NCBI RefSeq assembly: GCF_000657795.2
Contig: NZ_JHEP02000010.1
Coordinates: forward strand, 62,001-126,000
Direction: 5' to 3'
DNA from: Bordetella pseudohinzii
Lineage (GTDB): Bacteria; Pseudomonadota; Gammaproteobacteria; Burkholderiales; Burkholderiaceae_B
DNA: 64,000 nt
Shown here: positions 44,003 through 52,414 of the stretch, in pieces
How positions within the stretch are numbered: the first letter of the stretch is position 1
How the letters are laid out: every line of letters starts with the position of its first letter
Position numbers and translations under genes: made by a program
Notes under the pieces: generated by a model
Told to the model about the DNA's origin: nothing
The model's input: the letters and a program-made list of their open reading frames with translations, nothing else
The model's database searches: none

Positions 44003-46276
44003 TCACGTCCGCGCCGCCGGCCTGGCCGCGCGCAGCAGGCGCAGGCCGTTGGCGACCACCAGCAGGCTGGCGCCCACGTCGGCGAACACGGCCATCCACA
44101 GCGTGGCATTGCCCGTGACCGCCAGCACCAGGAACACCAGCTTGATGCCCAGGGCCAGCGCGATGTTCTGCATCAGGACGCGATGGGTGGCCCGCGACAG
44201 GCGCACAAAGCCGCCGATCTTGCGCAGGTCGTCGTCCATCAGGGCCACGTCGGCCGTCTCGATGGCGGTGCCGGTGCCGGCCGCGCCCATGGCGAAACCG
44301 ATGTCGGCGCGCGCCAGGGCGGGCGCGTCATTGATGCCGTCGCCCACCATCCCGACCAGGCCGCCATCGCCGATCTTGGCCTCGACGCGCGCCAGCTTGT
44401 CCTCGGGCAGCATGTCGCCATGGGCCTCGTCGATGCCGGCCTCGCGCGCCACCGCCTGCGCGGCGCGGTTGTTGTCGCCGGTAAGCATCAGCGTGCGCAC
44501 GCCCAGGGCGTGCAGGTCGGCGATCGCCGCGGCGCTGCTGGGCTTGAGCGTGTCGGCCACGGCGGCCAGCGCGAGCACGCCCTGGCCATCGCTCAGGATG
44601 TTGGCGGTCTTGCCGGCGGCCTCCAGCGCGTCGACGCGGGCCTCGATGCCGGCGTCGAGCACGTCCAGTTCGCGCATCAGGCGGCGGTTGCCGAGATAAA
44701 AGGTCTCATCGCCGATGCGGCCGGACACGCCGCGCCCGGCCAGGGCCTTGAAATCGCTGACCGGCAGCAGGCCGGCGCCGCCGTGGGCCTGGGCCAGGGC
44801 GAGCGAGACGGGGTGATCCGAACGCCCGGCCAGGCTGGCGGCCACGAGGGTAGGGGCCAGCCCCGAGGCGGTGAGCGGCCGCAGGGTTTCGAAGTCGGTC
44901 TGCACCGGCTTGCCGCGGGTGAGGGTGCCGGTCTTGTCCAGCGCCAGCCAGCGCAGCTTGCGGCCGTTTTCGAGATAGACGCCGCCTTTGATCAGGATGC
45001 CGCGCCGCGCCGCGGCGGTCAGGCCGCTGACCACGCTCACGGGCGTGGAGATCACCAGGGCGCAGGGGCAGGCGATGATGAGCAAGGCCAGCGCGCGATA
45101 GAGCGAGTCCATCCAGGCATGGCCCAGCGCCAGCGGCGGCACGACGGCCACCAGCACGGCCAGCAGTACGACGGCCGGGGTGTAGATGCGCGAGAACCGG
45201 TCGATGAAGCGCTGCGTGGGCGCGCGCGCGCCTTGCGCCTGTTCGACGGCATGGATGATGCGGTCCAGCGTGGTGTTGCCCGCGGCGGCGGTGACGCGGT
45301 AGTCAAAGCCGCCTGAGGTGTTGATGGTGCCGGCATAGACCTCGTCGCCCACCGTCTTCTCGACGGGCAGGCTCTCGCCCGTGATGGGCGCCTGGTCCAC
45401 GGCCGAGCGGCCGTCGACCAGCGTGCCGTCGGCGGCGATGCGTTCGCCCGGGCGCACCCGCACCGTGTCGCCCAGGCGCAGCTGGGCGGCCGGCACATCG
45501 GTCCAGCTGCCGTCCGGGTTGCGGCGATGGGCGGTCTGCGGCGCCAGGTCCATCAGGCCGCGCACCGCATTGCGGGCGCGGTCCAGCGCGCGGGCCTCGA
45601 TGAGTTCGGCCACGTTGAAGAGAAACATCACCATGGCCGCCTCGGGCCATTGGCCGATCAGCACGGCCCCGGTGACGGCGATGCTCATGAGGGCATTGAT
45701 GTTGAGATTGCCGTTGCGCACGGCGATCCAGCCCTTGCGGTAGGTGCCCAGGCCGCTGGCCGCGATGGCGGCCAGGGCCAGCACGGCGGTCAGCCAGGCG
45801 GGCAGGGCCGCGAAATGGGCGGCTTCGGCCAGCGCGGCCAGCACGCCGCCGACGGCCAGCAGGCGCCAGCCGGCGGGCTTGGCGGGCGCGGGGCGGGCGG
45901 CGTCTTCCATGGGTTCGGGCGTCATGCCCAGGCTGCGGATGGCCCCCATGACGGCGTCGCGCGCGCCCTCGGCATGCACGACCGTCAGCAAGCGCTGCAT
46001 GAGGTTGAACTCCAGCCCATGCACATCGGGCATGCCGCCCAGCTTCTTGCGGATCAGCGTTTCCTCGGTCGGGCAGTCCATCTGGCCGATGCGCAGGCGC
46101 GACAGCGCCTGTCCCGGGCCGGCGCGCAGGGCCGGCCCCTCGGCGGGGGCGCCATGGCCGGCGTGGTCATGATCGTGACCGTGATGGTCATGATCGTGGC
46201 CGTGGCCGTCATCGGGCGCGTCCTTGGCGCAGCAGCCGCCGGCCAGAGGCAAGACATCTTGAGAGGGCTTGGACAT
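44003..46276 (-). CDS. zntA: Zn/Cd/Pb-exporting P1B-type ATPase
   Basis: A 757-residue heavy-metal ATPase. The N-terminus has a GGCC pair, a His-Asp-rich metal-binding stretch (HGHDHDHHGHDHDH) and a heavy-metal-associated domain with GQMDCPTEE. Then come the transmembrane helices with the CPC metal site (IACPCALVISTP), the phosphorylation site DKTGTLT, SDHPVSLA and GDGINDAPAL. The CPC plus MDCPTEE combination fits ZntA/CadA. A divergent CadR-type regulator and its dyad lie upstream. Confidence 0.92.
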   Translation of the reverse strand: MSKPSQDVLPLAGGCCAKDAPDDGHGHDHDHHGHDHDHAGHGAPAEGPALRAGPGQALSRLRIGQMDCPTEETLIRKKLGGMPDVHGLEFNLMQRLLTVVHAEGARDAVMGAIRSLGMTPEPMEDAARPAPAKPAGWRLLAVGGVLAALAEAAHFAALPAWLTAVLALAAIAASGLGTYRKGWIAVRNGNLNINALMSIAVTGAVLIGQWPEAAMVMFLFNVAELIEARALDRARNAVRGLMDLAPQTAHRRNPDGSWTDVPAAQLRLGDTVRVRPGERIAADGTLVDGRSAVDQAPITGESLPVEKTVGDEVYAGTINTSGGFDYRVTAAAGNTTLDRIIHAVEQAQGARAPTQRFIDRFSRIYTPAVVLLAVLVAVVPPLALGHAWMDSLYRALALLIIACPCALVISTPVSVVSGLTAAARRGILIKGGVYLENGRKLRWLALDKTGTLTRGKPVQTDFETLRPLTASGLAPTLVAASLAGRSDHPVSLALAQAHGGAGLLPVSDFKALAGRGVSGRIGDETFYLGNRRLMRELDVLDAGIEARVDALEAAGKTANILSDGQGVLALAAVADTLKPSSAAAIADLHALGVRTLMLTGDNNRAAQAVAREAGIDEAHGDMLPEDKLARVEAKIGDGGLVGMVGDGINDAPALARADIGFAMGAAGTGTAIETADVALMDDDLRKIGGFVRLSRATHRVLMQNIALALGIKLVFLVLAVTGNATLWMAVFADVGASLLVVANGLRLLRAARPAART

Positions 46277-46330
46277 GGATCATCCTGTGTTGTTGCGTCC
46301 CTTGATATTTCCGGGAGGCTTGACCGTATT

Positions 46331-46360
46331 GCACACCCTGGAGTTACTATAGGGTCAAGC
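46331..46360. promoter_or_regulatory. MerR-type operator/promoter of the metal ATPase
   Basis: A dyad ACCCT...AGGGT at 46335-46355 lies in the 19-bp spacer between TTGACC (-35) and TGCAAT (-10) of a leftward promoter. Over-long spacers with a central dyad are the signature of MerR/ZntR/CadR promoters. The same dyad would let CadR control its own rightward transcript. Confidence 0.85.
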
Positions 46361-46382
46361 CCGTCATCCGCAGGAGGTCCCC

Positions 46383-46817
46383 ATGAAGATCGGTGAATTG
46401 GCCAAGGCGGCCGGCACCACGGTGGAAACCGTGCGCTACTACGAGCGCGAAGGTCTGCTGCCGGCCCCCGAGCGCGGCGTGAACAACTACCGCAGCTATG
46501 GGCAGATGCATCTGGAGCGCTTGCGCCTGATCCGCAACTGCCGCGCCCTGGACATGACGCAGGATGAGATCCGCGCCATCCTGACGCTGGCCGACAATCA
46601 CCAGGCCGGCTGCGGCGGCATCAACGAGCTGTTCGATGAGCACATCGCGCACGTGGACGCGCGCATCGCCGAACTGGGCCAGCTCAAGCGCCAATTGACC
46701 GAACTGCGCCAGCGCTGCGTCTCGGCCCGGCCGGACGCCGATGATTGCGGCATCCTGCATGGCCTGTCGGAGATGCAGGTGGACGAGCGCCCCGAACGCC
46801 ATACCCACCTGGGCTGA
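46383..46817 (+). CDS. cadR: Cd(II)/Pb(II)-responsive MerR regulator
   Basis: A 144-residue MerR-family metal sensor. DNA-binding residues read MKIGELAKAAGTTVETVRYYEREGLL. Metal-site cysteines are seen in RNCRALDM (about 56), AGCGGIN (about 78) and QRCVSARPDADDC (about 112 and 120), the pattern of CadR/PbrR rather than ZntR. A His-containing tail (ERHTHLG) ends the protein. AGGAGG precedes the ATG. It is divergent from the ATPase it should activate. Confidence 0.9.
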   Translation: MKIGELAKAAGTTVETVRYYEREGLLPAPERGVNNYRSYGQMHLERLRLIRNCRALDMTQDEIRAILTLADNHQAGCGGINELFDEHIAHVDARIAELGQLKRQLTELRQRCVSARPDADDCGILHGLSEMQVDERPERHTHLG

Positions 46818-46833
46818 ACGCCGCGGCTATGAC

Positions 46834-46851
46834 CCCGCCGCGCGGCGGGGG
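46834..46851 (+). terminator. GC hairpin after cadR
   Basis: CCCCGCCGC / GCGGCGGGG, 17 nt after the cadR stop, without a clear T-run. The prophage left end must lie to its right. Confidence 0.4.
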
Positions 46852-46984
46852 ATAGGCCGCGCCGGCGCTGGCGTGTGAAGCGCCGCGCGATATTTTGCGC
46901 CCCGAAGTTGAGATAAATGGGCTTCTTCCGCGTTTCATACGTGGAAAAGGAATTGCAGGATAGCGGGATACTCATGGTTTTGCC

Positions 46985-47986
46985 ATGAAGCCCAGCCTCC
47001 GCCGCATCCGCCAAACCGTCCCGACCCTGGCCCAGGCCCTGAACCGATACCTGACAGAAGTGTCGGCCCTGAAAAAGGGCCACACGGCCGAAAAATCGAT
47101 CTCCAAGTGCTGGCTGGCCACCCGACTTGCACTCCGGCCGGTCAACCGCATACGCAATACTGACCTGATCGAAGTCCGCGACGCCTGGCTGGCAAGCAAG
47201 GCACCGGCCACGGTGGGGCGACGCCTGGCATTCCTGTCGCACGTCTTCACCGTCATCCGCAAGGATTGGGGCCTGGAATGGCTGGCAAATCCGGTCCAGT
47301 TGGTACGCCGGCCCACGGTCGACAATGCCCGTGATCGACGCCTATTTGACGGTATCCGCTTGCGAGGCGTTTCCGAAGCCGAATGCCCCCGGGATGAGCT
47401 GGAGTGGATTCTCCGGTCGACCCGGTCGGCCGAGCTGCCCACCATTGCAAGCCTGGCCGCTGAAACCGGAATGCGCCGGTCAGAGATTTGCGGCATCCGG
47501 CGAGAACTGGTGGACCTGGTCCACGGCGTCGTCCGGCTGCTCGACACCAAGAACGGCACATCCCGGGATGTACCGTTGACGCCCCTGGCCAAGGAGCTAC
47601 TGCGCCGCTTCCTGGTGGGTAAACCGCTGCGTGGGCGCGTTTTCACCATGCGTCCTGGCTCGGTGACGCGCGCCTTCATCCGCGCGCGCCTGCGGGCAAA
47701 GAAGCGCTACCAGGGGCTGTGCCAACGCTATGGCCGGCGCCCGAATCCGGCATACTTTGCCGATCTGCGCTTCCACGACCTGCGGCATGAAGCGACCTCC
47801 CGGCTTGCTGACGTGTTCGCTATGCATGAGCTGGCCAAGGTCAGCGGGCACAAAGACACGCGAATGCTGCTCAGGTACTACCACCCCCACGGGTGGGAGT
47901 TGGCCAGGAAGCTTGCCAAAAGCCCACTCGGTCGCCGGCAGCAGGAGCAGCTCCGGGACGACCGCATGGAGCGCTTGGCGGCATGA
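46985..47986 (+). CDS. int: Prophage tyrosine recombinase/integrase
   Basis: A 333-residue site-specific integrase. A core-binding domain (residues 12-110) precedes the catalytic domain with Arg in GMRRSEICG, Lys in DTKNGTSRDVPL, HDLRHEATSRL (His-x-x-Arg) and GHKDTRMLLRYYH (His and Tyr nucleophile). It is the only recombinase in the window and marks the prophage left end beside cadR. The attachment site is probably in 46852-46984 but the other end is outside the window. It converges with the methylase 2 nt away. Confidence 0.92.
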   Translation: MKPSLRRIRQTVPTLAQALNRYLTEVSALKKGHTAEKSISKCWLATRLALRPVNRIRNTDLIEVRDAWLASKAPATVGRRLAFLSHVFTVIRKDWGLEWLANPVQLVRRPTVDNARDRRLFDGIRLRGVSEAECPRDELEWILRSTRSAELPTIASLAAETGMRRSEICGIRRELVDLVHGVVRLLDTKNGTSRDVPLTPLAKELLRRFLVGKPLRGRVFTMRPGSVTRAFIRARLRAKKRYQGLCQRYGRRPNPAYFADLRFHDLRHEATSRLADVFAMHELAKVSGHKDTRMLLRYYHPHGWELARKLAKSPLGRRQQEQLRDDRMERLAA

Positions 47987-47988
47987 GG

Positions 47989-48780
47989 TCAGAATAGTGC
48001 CACCGGATCGGCCTTCACATCCCAGCTGAAGATAATCACCTCAGAACGGTCAATACCGCGTCCACCACCCACCGTGTACCTGATGTCGGTGGATTCGATG
48101 GTGAAAGCCTGAAATAGCTTGCGGATATCAGGATGATCGTTGAGCGTGACGACCGCCTTCCCCTTCAATTTCCCCAGCATGGAAGCCAATTGTTCGTACT
48201 CGCTCCAGCCAAAATCGACCCCGTAGCCTTCCGTCTCCCAGTACGGCGGGTCCATGAAGAAAAATGTGTGCGAACGGTCGTAGCGCCGGATGCAGTCTTG
48301 CCAAGGCAGATTCTCAATGTAGGCGCTGGCCAGTCGCAGGTGGGCGGTGGATAGGTTCTCCTCGATCCGCAGCAGGTTCAAGCCAGGAGGCGCGGTAGTG
48401 GCCACGCCATAGGTCTGGCCATCGACGCGGCCGCCAAAGGCTGAGTGCTGCAGGTAGAAGAACCGGGCAGCCCGCTGGATGTCCGTGAGGGTTTCCTCCG
48501 GCGTGACCTGCAGCCACTTGAATACCTGCCGGCTTGAGAGCGCCCATTTGAACTGGCGGACGAATTCCTCCAGGTGGTGCTTCACCACGCGGTATAGGTT
48601 GACCAATTCGCCGTTGACGTCGTTCAAGACTTCAACATCTGCCGGCACAGGCCGCAGAAAGAACATGGCCGCGCCGCCGGCAAACGGCTCGACGTAGCAC
48701 TGGTGAGCGGGAAAATACGGCAGCAGCCTGTCAGCCAGGCGCCGTTTGCCCCCGATCCAAGGAATGATGGGAGAAACCAT
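47989..48780 (-). CDS. Phage DNA adenine methylase (Dam/DpnII type)
   Basis: A 263-residue N6-adenine methyltransferase of the alpha (D12) class. Visible motifs are IPWIGGKRRLADRL, the SAM-binding VEPFAGGAAMFF, and the catalytic DPPYW in FFFMDPPYWE. It may protect phage DNA from restriction or alter host regulation. The start at 48780 has AAAGG upstream. It sits between the integrase and the tail-fibre genes, where accessory genes of temperate phages often lie. Confidence 0.88.
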   Translation of the reverse strand: MVSPIIPWIGGKRRLADRLLPYFPAHQCYVEPFAGGAAMFFLRPVPADVEVLNDVNGELVNLYRVVKHHLEEFVRQFKWALSSRQVFKWLQVTPEETLTDIQRAARFFYLQHSAFGGRVDGQTYGVATTAPPGLNLLRIEENLSTAHLRLASAYIENLPWQDCIRRYDRSHTFFFMDPPYWETEGYGVDFGWSEYEQLASMLGKLKGKAVVTLNDHPDIRKLFQAFTIESTDIRYTVGGGRGIDRSEVIIFSWDVKADPVALF

Positions 48781-48955
48781 TTTGTAAAAGCCTTTCAAAA
48801 TGGTAGCCTTGGCCCGCCTGTCGACAGGTGGCGCGGCCTTGGCCAATCCGGCAGCCCTCATCTGCTGGTGCGGGGCGTCGGCGGTGTTCCCGCACCGGCG
48901 ACGTCGCCGCGTCTTTGCCCCGCTGCAACGGCGGGGAAGTGCCGGACCCGCGCCC

Positions 48956-49309
48956 CTACACTTCGGGCGCCGGCTCCTCTGGAGGCTGAGGCTGAACGTC
49001 GGTCAGCCACGCTGGTACCGCGCCCCAGCCCTTGTAGCTGACGGCGGCACCTTCGACCTCGATGGTGGAGCCGAATGCATAAGGCTGACCGGAATCCGTG
49101 CGATAGAACTGCGTGGCCCGATGATCTTCCGCCAGAACCCACGCTGATCCAGTCCAACGTGCCACCTGGCCGGCCGGGGCGGCAGGCGGTGGCACTTCCC
49201 GTGCCCCGAACGGGATGTTGAACGCACCTGGCTCCATCGCAAGCTCATTGGCCACGGTGTCGTACAGATACAGGCCATCCAGATCAGTCTGGAAGACGGT
49301 CTTCTTCAT
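48956..49309 (-). CDS. Tail fibre assembly chaperone (Mu U/Tfa-like)
   Basis: A 117-residue protein. It begins MKKTVFQTDLDGLYLYDTVA and continues with PPPAAPAGQVARWTGSAWVL, the proline-rich hinge and W-x-G pattern typical of phage Tfa proteins. These help the fibre trimer fold and may stay on its tip. GGAG lies 8 nt before the ATG. Unusually, it does not directly follow the fibre gene: an inverted alternative fibre end of about 225 bp lies between them. Confidence 0.75.
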   Translation of the reverse strand: MKKTVFQTDLDGLYLYDTVANELAMEPGAFNIPFGAREVPPPAAPAGQVARWTGSAWVLAEDHRATQFYRTDSGQPYAFGSTIEVEGAAVSYKGWGAVPAWLTDVQPQPPEEPAPEV

Positions 49310-49334
49310 AGGGTTTCTCCAGAAATAGGGTTTG

Positions 49335-49368
49335 CACTGCAAATGCGAGGGCAATAGGCAGCCGGCAG
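49335..49368 (+). repeat. Left inverted crossover-like site of the fibre cassette
   Basis: This 34-bp site begins CACTGCAAATGC and ends GGCAGCCGGCAG. The right copy (49749-49782, opposite orientation) is identical over both 12-bp ends and at 26 positions overall, with differences only in the 10-bp centre. It encodes TANARxxGSRQ in both. Confidence 0.8.
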
Positions 49369-49560
49369 AATGAGGCCATCAACGAAGCTTCGCTCACGGT
49401 CCTGGTCGAGCGAGATGCCTATGGCGTGACATCTGGCAACGGACGCACCGTGTATCAATCTTCATCGACCCCGCTGCAAGCGACGGGTGTGATCAAGGCC
49501 AATGGCGGCAAAGAGACCCGCCCGAAGAACACCGCCTACCACCCACGCATTCATGCGTGA
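49336..49560 (+). other. Silent alternative tail-fibre C-terminal module
   Basis: An open frame of 74 codons plus TGA with no start codon of its own. It begins TANARAIGSRQNEAINEASL and ends KETRPKNTAYHPRIHA. The expressed fibre reads TANARIFGSRQAESVNSGGL and ends NETRPANVAFHPRIHA, so both ends of the module match and the 40-odd residues between differ. The frame is intact, which argues for use rather than decay. It lies on the strand opposite to the fibre gene. Confidence 0.8.
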
Positions 49561-50360
49561 ATGCGCGGGTGAAAAGCAACGTTGGCCGGGCGTGTTTCAT
49601 TGCCACCGAAAAGTGCCGCCGCTAATCCGTAGACACTGCTCGCATCGCTTCCGTAGTAGATCTGCGATGAGCCAGTTTGGCCGCCTGTCATCGCCCAGGT
49701 TCTGTTTGCGACATTAAGCGGAAGTCCGCCGCTATTGACGGACTCTGCCTGCCGGCTGCCGAAGATTCTTGCATTTGCAGTGTCTGCGTCAGTTCCGGTG
49801 TAGCGGCGGAACATATTGCGCAGGTCAGGTACCCGGAACTGGGTACCCGACACGTCCACAAAGTAGTGGGCGCCGATGTTTGCAGTCCATGTGGTCTGGC
49901 TGACGACCAGGTTCTCTTCCTGGGCATAGCCCCACAAGCCCGCGTAGGCCGCCTTGCTGAGCAGCCCGCCCACGGCGTCGACTTCCCGCACCAGCGGTAC
50001 CTGAGTGTGCCCATCGACCGGGCGGCCGCACAGCGGCGACCGATAGCCCGTGAAGTAGCTGGTTTCCACCCAGACCATTTCCCCCCAGCCTGCCACATAC
50101 ACCTCATCGGCGATCTTCTCGGTGGGGATCGTCGCTCGGCGCACCAGGAAGCCCCCCTGGCCCTCAGCCACCAGGCGTTGAATGGCTTGGTAGAGCTGGG
50201 CAGGGTCTCCAGGATCAAGCTCCAGGCCGCTCATTTCCACCACATTGCACAGCTCATCCTGGAGCATGTTCATGAACCAGGATGGCAGGCGAGAGCCCGG
50301 TTTGCGAATCGTCGGGTCACCAGCCTCAAATTGGCCATCGACGGTGTCTATGCGTCTCAT
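49551..50360 (-). CDS. Phage tail fibre protein (Mu S-like position)
   Basis: A 269-residue fibre. The N-terminal part (MRRIDTVDGQFEAGDPTIRK) attaches to the baseplate region; LWGYAQEENLVV and FRVPDLRNMFRRYTG match the phage tail-collar fold. The C-terminal 76 residues lie inside the invertible cassette and should make the receptor-contacting tip. Its start is 4 nt inside the end of the gp48-like gene, so it is coupled to the baseplate operon. Confidence 0.88.
   Translation of the reverse strand: MRRIDTVDGQFEAGDPTIRKPGSRLPSWFMNMLQDELCNVVEMSGLELDPGDPAQLYQAIQRLVAEGQGGFLVRRATIPTEKIADEVYVAGWGEMVWVETSYFTGYRSPLCGRPVDGHTQVPLVREVDAVGGLLSKAAYAGLWGYAQEENLVVSQTTWTANIGAHYFVDVSGTQFRVPDLRNMFRRYTGTDADTANARIFGSRQAESVNSGGLPLNVANRTWAMTGGQTGSSQIYYGSDASSVYGLAAALFGGNETRPANVAFHPRIHA
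49749..49782 (-). repeat. Right inverted crossover-like site of the fibre cassette
   Basis: Partner of 49335-49368 in opposite orientation; on the plus strand it begins CTGCCGGCTGCC and ends GCATTTGCAGTG. It lies inside the fibre gene at codons 194-204. Confidence 0.8.
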
Positions 50361-50935
50361 GGTTGGGGTTCCTCATAGTCAAAAACTGCGAATGTGTAGC
50401 CGGGCTTCAGGTCTTCGATGACGGCCTCGATAACGGGGTCGCCGAACGACAGCAGTGCCTCGTCCACGCAGGAGTAATCCAGGTAGAACGGAAAGGACCT
50501 GGTGCTGCCTCCTTTGACCTGGACGTGCCACACCCAGACCACGTCTTCCTCATACAAGGGGTCCACGTCCAGCTGGCTGTAGTCCAGGTAGAACGAGGCG
50601 AATTCCGATATCTGGATGTCGTAGCCAAGGCGCTTGGCCAGGTCGGTGAAATAGGGAATCGACAGGCCGCCGGTTTCCCGAAGCTTGGCCAGGACTGCGT
50701 CCAGTCGCTGCTGATAGTTGGTGCCGGCCGGCGGGGTGATGGCGCAGACCCTCTCCCAATCGGGCAGCAAATCCGTGCTGAAGAATGGCGTGATGCTGTC
50801 GACGGCGGTCTTGGCATATGCCGCCACCGTATCCAGGACACCGGCCTCGCATTCCAGCTCGGCCTGCAGGTGCGGCCCATTCCGGTCGTAGCTGACTGGC
50901 GGCAGCAGCAGCGCCAATAGCCTGCGGTAGATCAT
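50357..50935 (-). CDS. Mu gp48-like baseplate/tail protein (DUF2313)
   Basis: A 192-residue protein of the YmfQ/gp48 family, with LLPPVSYDRNGPHLQAELEC near the start, TDLLPDWERVCAI and the GTNYQQRLDAVLAKLRETGG segment. It links the baseplate to the fibre. The start at 50935 overlaps the stop of the gp47-like gene by ATGA. It stands in the order gp47-gp48-fibre-assembly found in Mu. Confidence 0.88.
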   Translation of the reverse strand: MIYRRLLALLLPPVSYDRNGPHLQAELECEAGVLDTVAAYAKTAVDSITPFFSTDLLPDWERVCAITPPAGTNYQQRLDAVLAKLRETGGLSIPYFTDLAKRLGYDIQISEFASFYLDYSQLDVDPLYEEDVVWVWHVQVKGGSTRSFPFYLDYSCVDEALLSFGDPVIEAVIEDLKPGYTFAVFDYEEPQP

Positions 50936-51999
50936 TCCATTGCCTCGACGGTCAAGGCGCCCAGGCGCAACCATTCCACCACCTCGGCGTCGACCAGCGG
51001 CACGACGTTTGCCTCTGGAACCAGAATCTGCCGATCCGTCACGCCGGCAATGTTCGAGATGAGTGCTTCAGCCTGGCTGCGAACCCAGGTATCGCCGGGT
51101 GACAACACACCAAACTGCCCTTGCAGCACGCCTCCGATACTCACCTCGGCTTCGGCCAGGGTGAGGCCCTTGAGGGCCACCTTGACCGACGTGTCTACGA
51201 ATCGCTCGGTCGGTGCGAAGACCACGCTGCTTTTTCCGGCTACCGGCCGGACATCCTCGATGTGGTCGCGCACGGCCTGCAGGATGTCTTCCGAGGGCAG
51301 ACCATTGCCGGAAATCACCGCCACATCAATCGTCCCGAGGCCACGGCGCAGAGGGTAGGCAAACGCGTTAGTAACCCCGGGGACCTCCATCGCCCAACGT
51401 CGAAAGTCGTACTTGTTGCCACCGGCCGGCGGGCGCCGAATGATCTCCAGCAGGCGCGCCAGCAGCTCCGTATCGGTTTCCCGCTCGACCCCGCCCAGCA
51501 TGGACACCACGGTAGCCCGCGAGTCGATCCCCAACGGGGCAGCGCCGAGCGTCAGCGTGGCGCCTGCAGAGGTGTTTCCTGCCACTCCCGCGACGGCCGC
51601 GGCTGCCGCAGCTACAGCCGACCCGGTTTCGTCGATGACAGTGCTGGCCGTGGTGACAAACACCCGCCCATCGGCCGCTTTTGCCTCCAGGCCTGCGGGG
51701 GCCTCGCGGCCGGCTTCCCCGGTGAGTGTGATGGTCCCCGATGCAGCGACCGCCGGCTTGCGGTTGAGCCCTTTTAAGGCTGCATGCAGCTCCAGGTACT
51801 CGGCGTCGGCGGTGTCCGGAAAAATCTGCTTGACGATCCAGCCCTGGTGGGCATAAAGCCCTTCGGCGCAGCTGGCGACACTGGTGGCGCGAATGTACCA
51901 GTCACTGTCCGAGCTGATATCTACGTCCGGGCGCAGGTTCTTCAGGTCGCGCAAGAGCTTGTCGCGCGTTTGCTCGAATGTCGGAACGATGTAAGGCAT
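50932..51999 (-). CDS. Baseplate protein J-like (Mu gp47)
   Basis: A 355-residue baseplate wedge protein: MPYIVPTFEQTRDKLLRDLK start, the GLNRKPAVAASGTITLTGEAG region and PPAGGNKYDFRRWAMEVPGV, typical of gp47/J. It forms the wedge that joins the hub to the fibres in contractile tails. Its ATG shares a base with the preceding TGA. Confidence 0.92.
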   Translation of the reverse strand: MPYIVPTFEQTRDKLLRDLKNLRPDVDISSDSDWYIRATSVASCAEGLYAHQGWIVKQIFPDTADAEYLELHAALKGLNRKPAVAASGTITLTGEAGREAPAGLEAKAADGRVFVTTASTVIDETGSAVAAAAAAVAGVAGNTSAGATLTLGAAPLGIDSRATVVSMLGGVERETDTELLARLLEIIRRPPAGGNKYDFRRWAMEVPGVTNAFAYPLRRGLGTIDVAVISGNGLPSEDILQAVRDHIEDVRPVAGKSSVVFAPTERFVDTSVKVALKGLTLAEAEVSIGGVLQGQFGVLSPGDTWVRSQAEALISNIAGVTDRQILVPEANVVPLVDAEVVEWLRLGALTVEAME

Positions 52000-52349
52000 C
52001 AAGCCACCTTCACGTGATGTGTGAAAACCTGCTCAACGCCACCCTGATCGACCACTTCGACCTGCAACAGACACCAGCCTGGCTGCAGGCGGGTGGCTGT
52101 AACCGTGATGCGCTGGGCGCGGCCGTCTTCTATGAGGGGGGAAAGCGCCTGCTCGGCGTACTGGCGCGCGAGCGTATAGACCCGGATCAGGTCCTTTTCA
52201 CGCTGCAGCTCATGCAGGCGCGAGCCTAGTGTCGGGTCCGCCCAGTAGCTGCCCAGCGGTGTCTGCAGGCGTAGGTAGACCGCATTGGCCAGCGTCGTAA
52301 TGTGCTGGCCGGCGTAGTCGGCGGTGGTGGGATCAATCAGGACGTCCAT
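51999..52349 (-). CDS. Baseplate wedge protein (GPW/gp25 family, Mu gp46)
   Basis: A 116-residue protein of the gp25/GPW lysozyme-like fold: LQTPLGSYWADPTLGSRLHEL and a LARQYAEQALSPLI helix. It triggers sheath assembly at the baseplate. It overlaps the gp47-like gene by 1 nt; 65 nt of upstream sequence separate it from gp45. Confidence 0.9.
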   Translation of the reverse strand: MDVLIDPTTADYAGQHITTLANAVYLRLQTPLGSYWADPTLGSRLHELQREKDLIRVYTLARQYAEQALSPLIEDGRAQRITVTATRLQPGWCLLQVEVVDQGGVEQVFTHHVKVA

Positions 52350-52414
52350 GCGGCCAGTCTGAGGGCTGGCCCGCCTGGCGTATTTGGAACGAGGGCAAAA
52401 TCCGCCCGAGGCTG

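Larger units (their letters stand above)
49335..49782. mobile_element. Putative invertible tail-fibre C-terminal cassette
   Basis: About 448 bp bounded by inverted 34-bp sites. The left half (plus strand) and right half (minus strand) hold two versions of the tail-fibre C-terminus placed tail to tail; their stop codons overlap by 10 bp in the palindrome CGCATTCA-TGCG-TGAATGCG at about 49547-49566. Inversion between the sites keeps the reading frame and replaces residues 194-269 of the fibre with a different 74-residue end. Mu and P1 swap fibres with larger G/C segments by serine invertases; here only the tip is swapped and the invertase is not in view. Confidence 0.7.

Noticed and set aside
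48817-48828. CCTGTCGACAGG palindrome upstream of the methylase considered as a LexA or operator site
   Set aside because: Too short for LexA spacing and no supporting partner site; recorded only as a possible promoter-proximal palindrome.
48731-48928. A 65-codon minus-strand frame between the methylase and the fibre chaperone
   Set aside because: No ribosome site, basic low-complexity product and overlap with the methylase start; no evidence for a lysis gene.
49335-49782. Interpreting the plus-strand fibre fragment as a mere decayed duplication
   Set aside because: It is open over its whole length, its boundaries coincide with matching inverted sites, and its end peptide is conserved; decay is not excluded but is the less economical reading.
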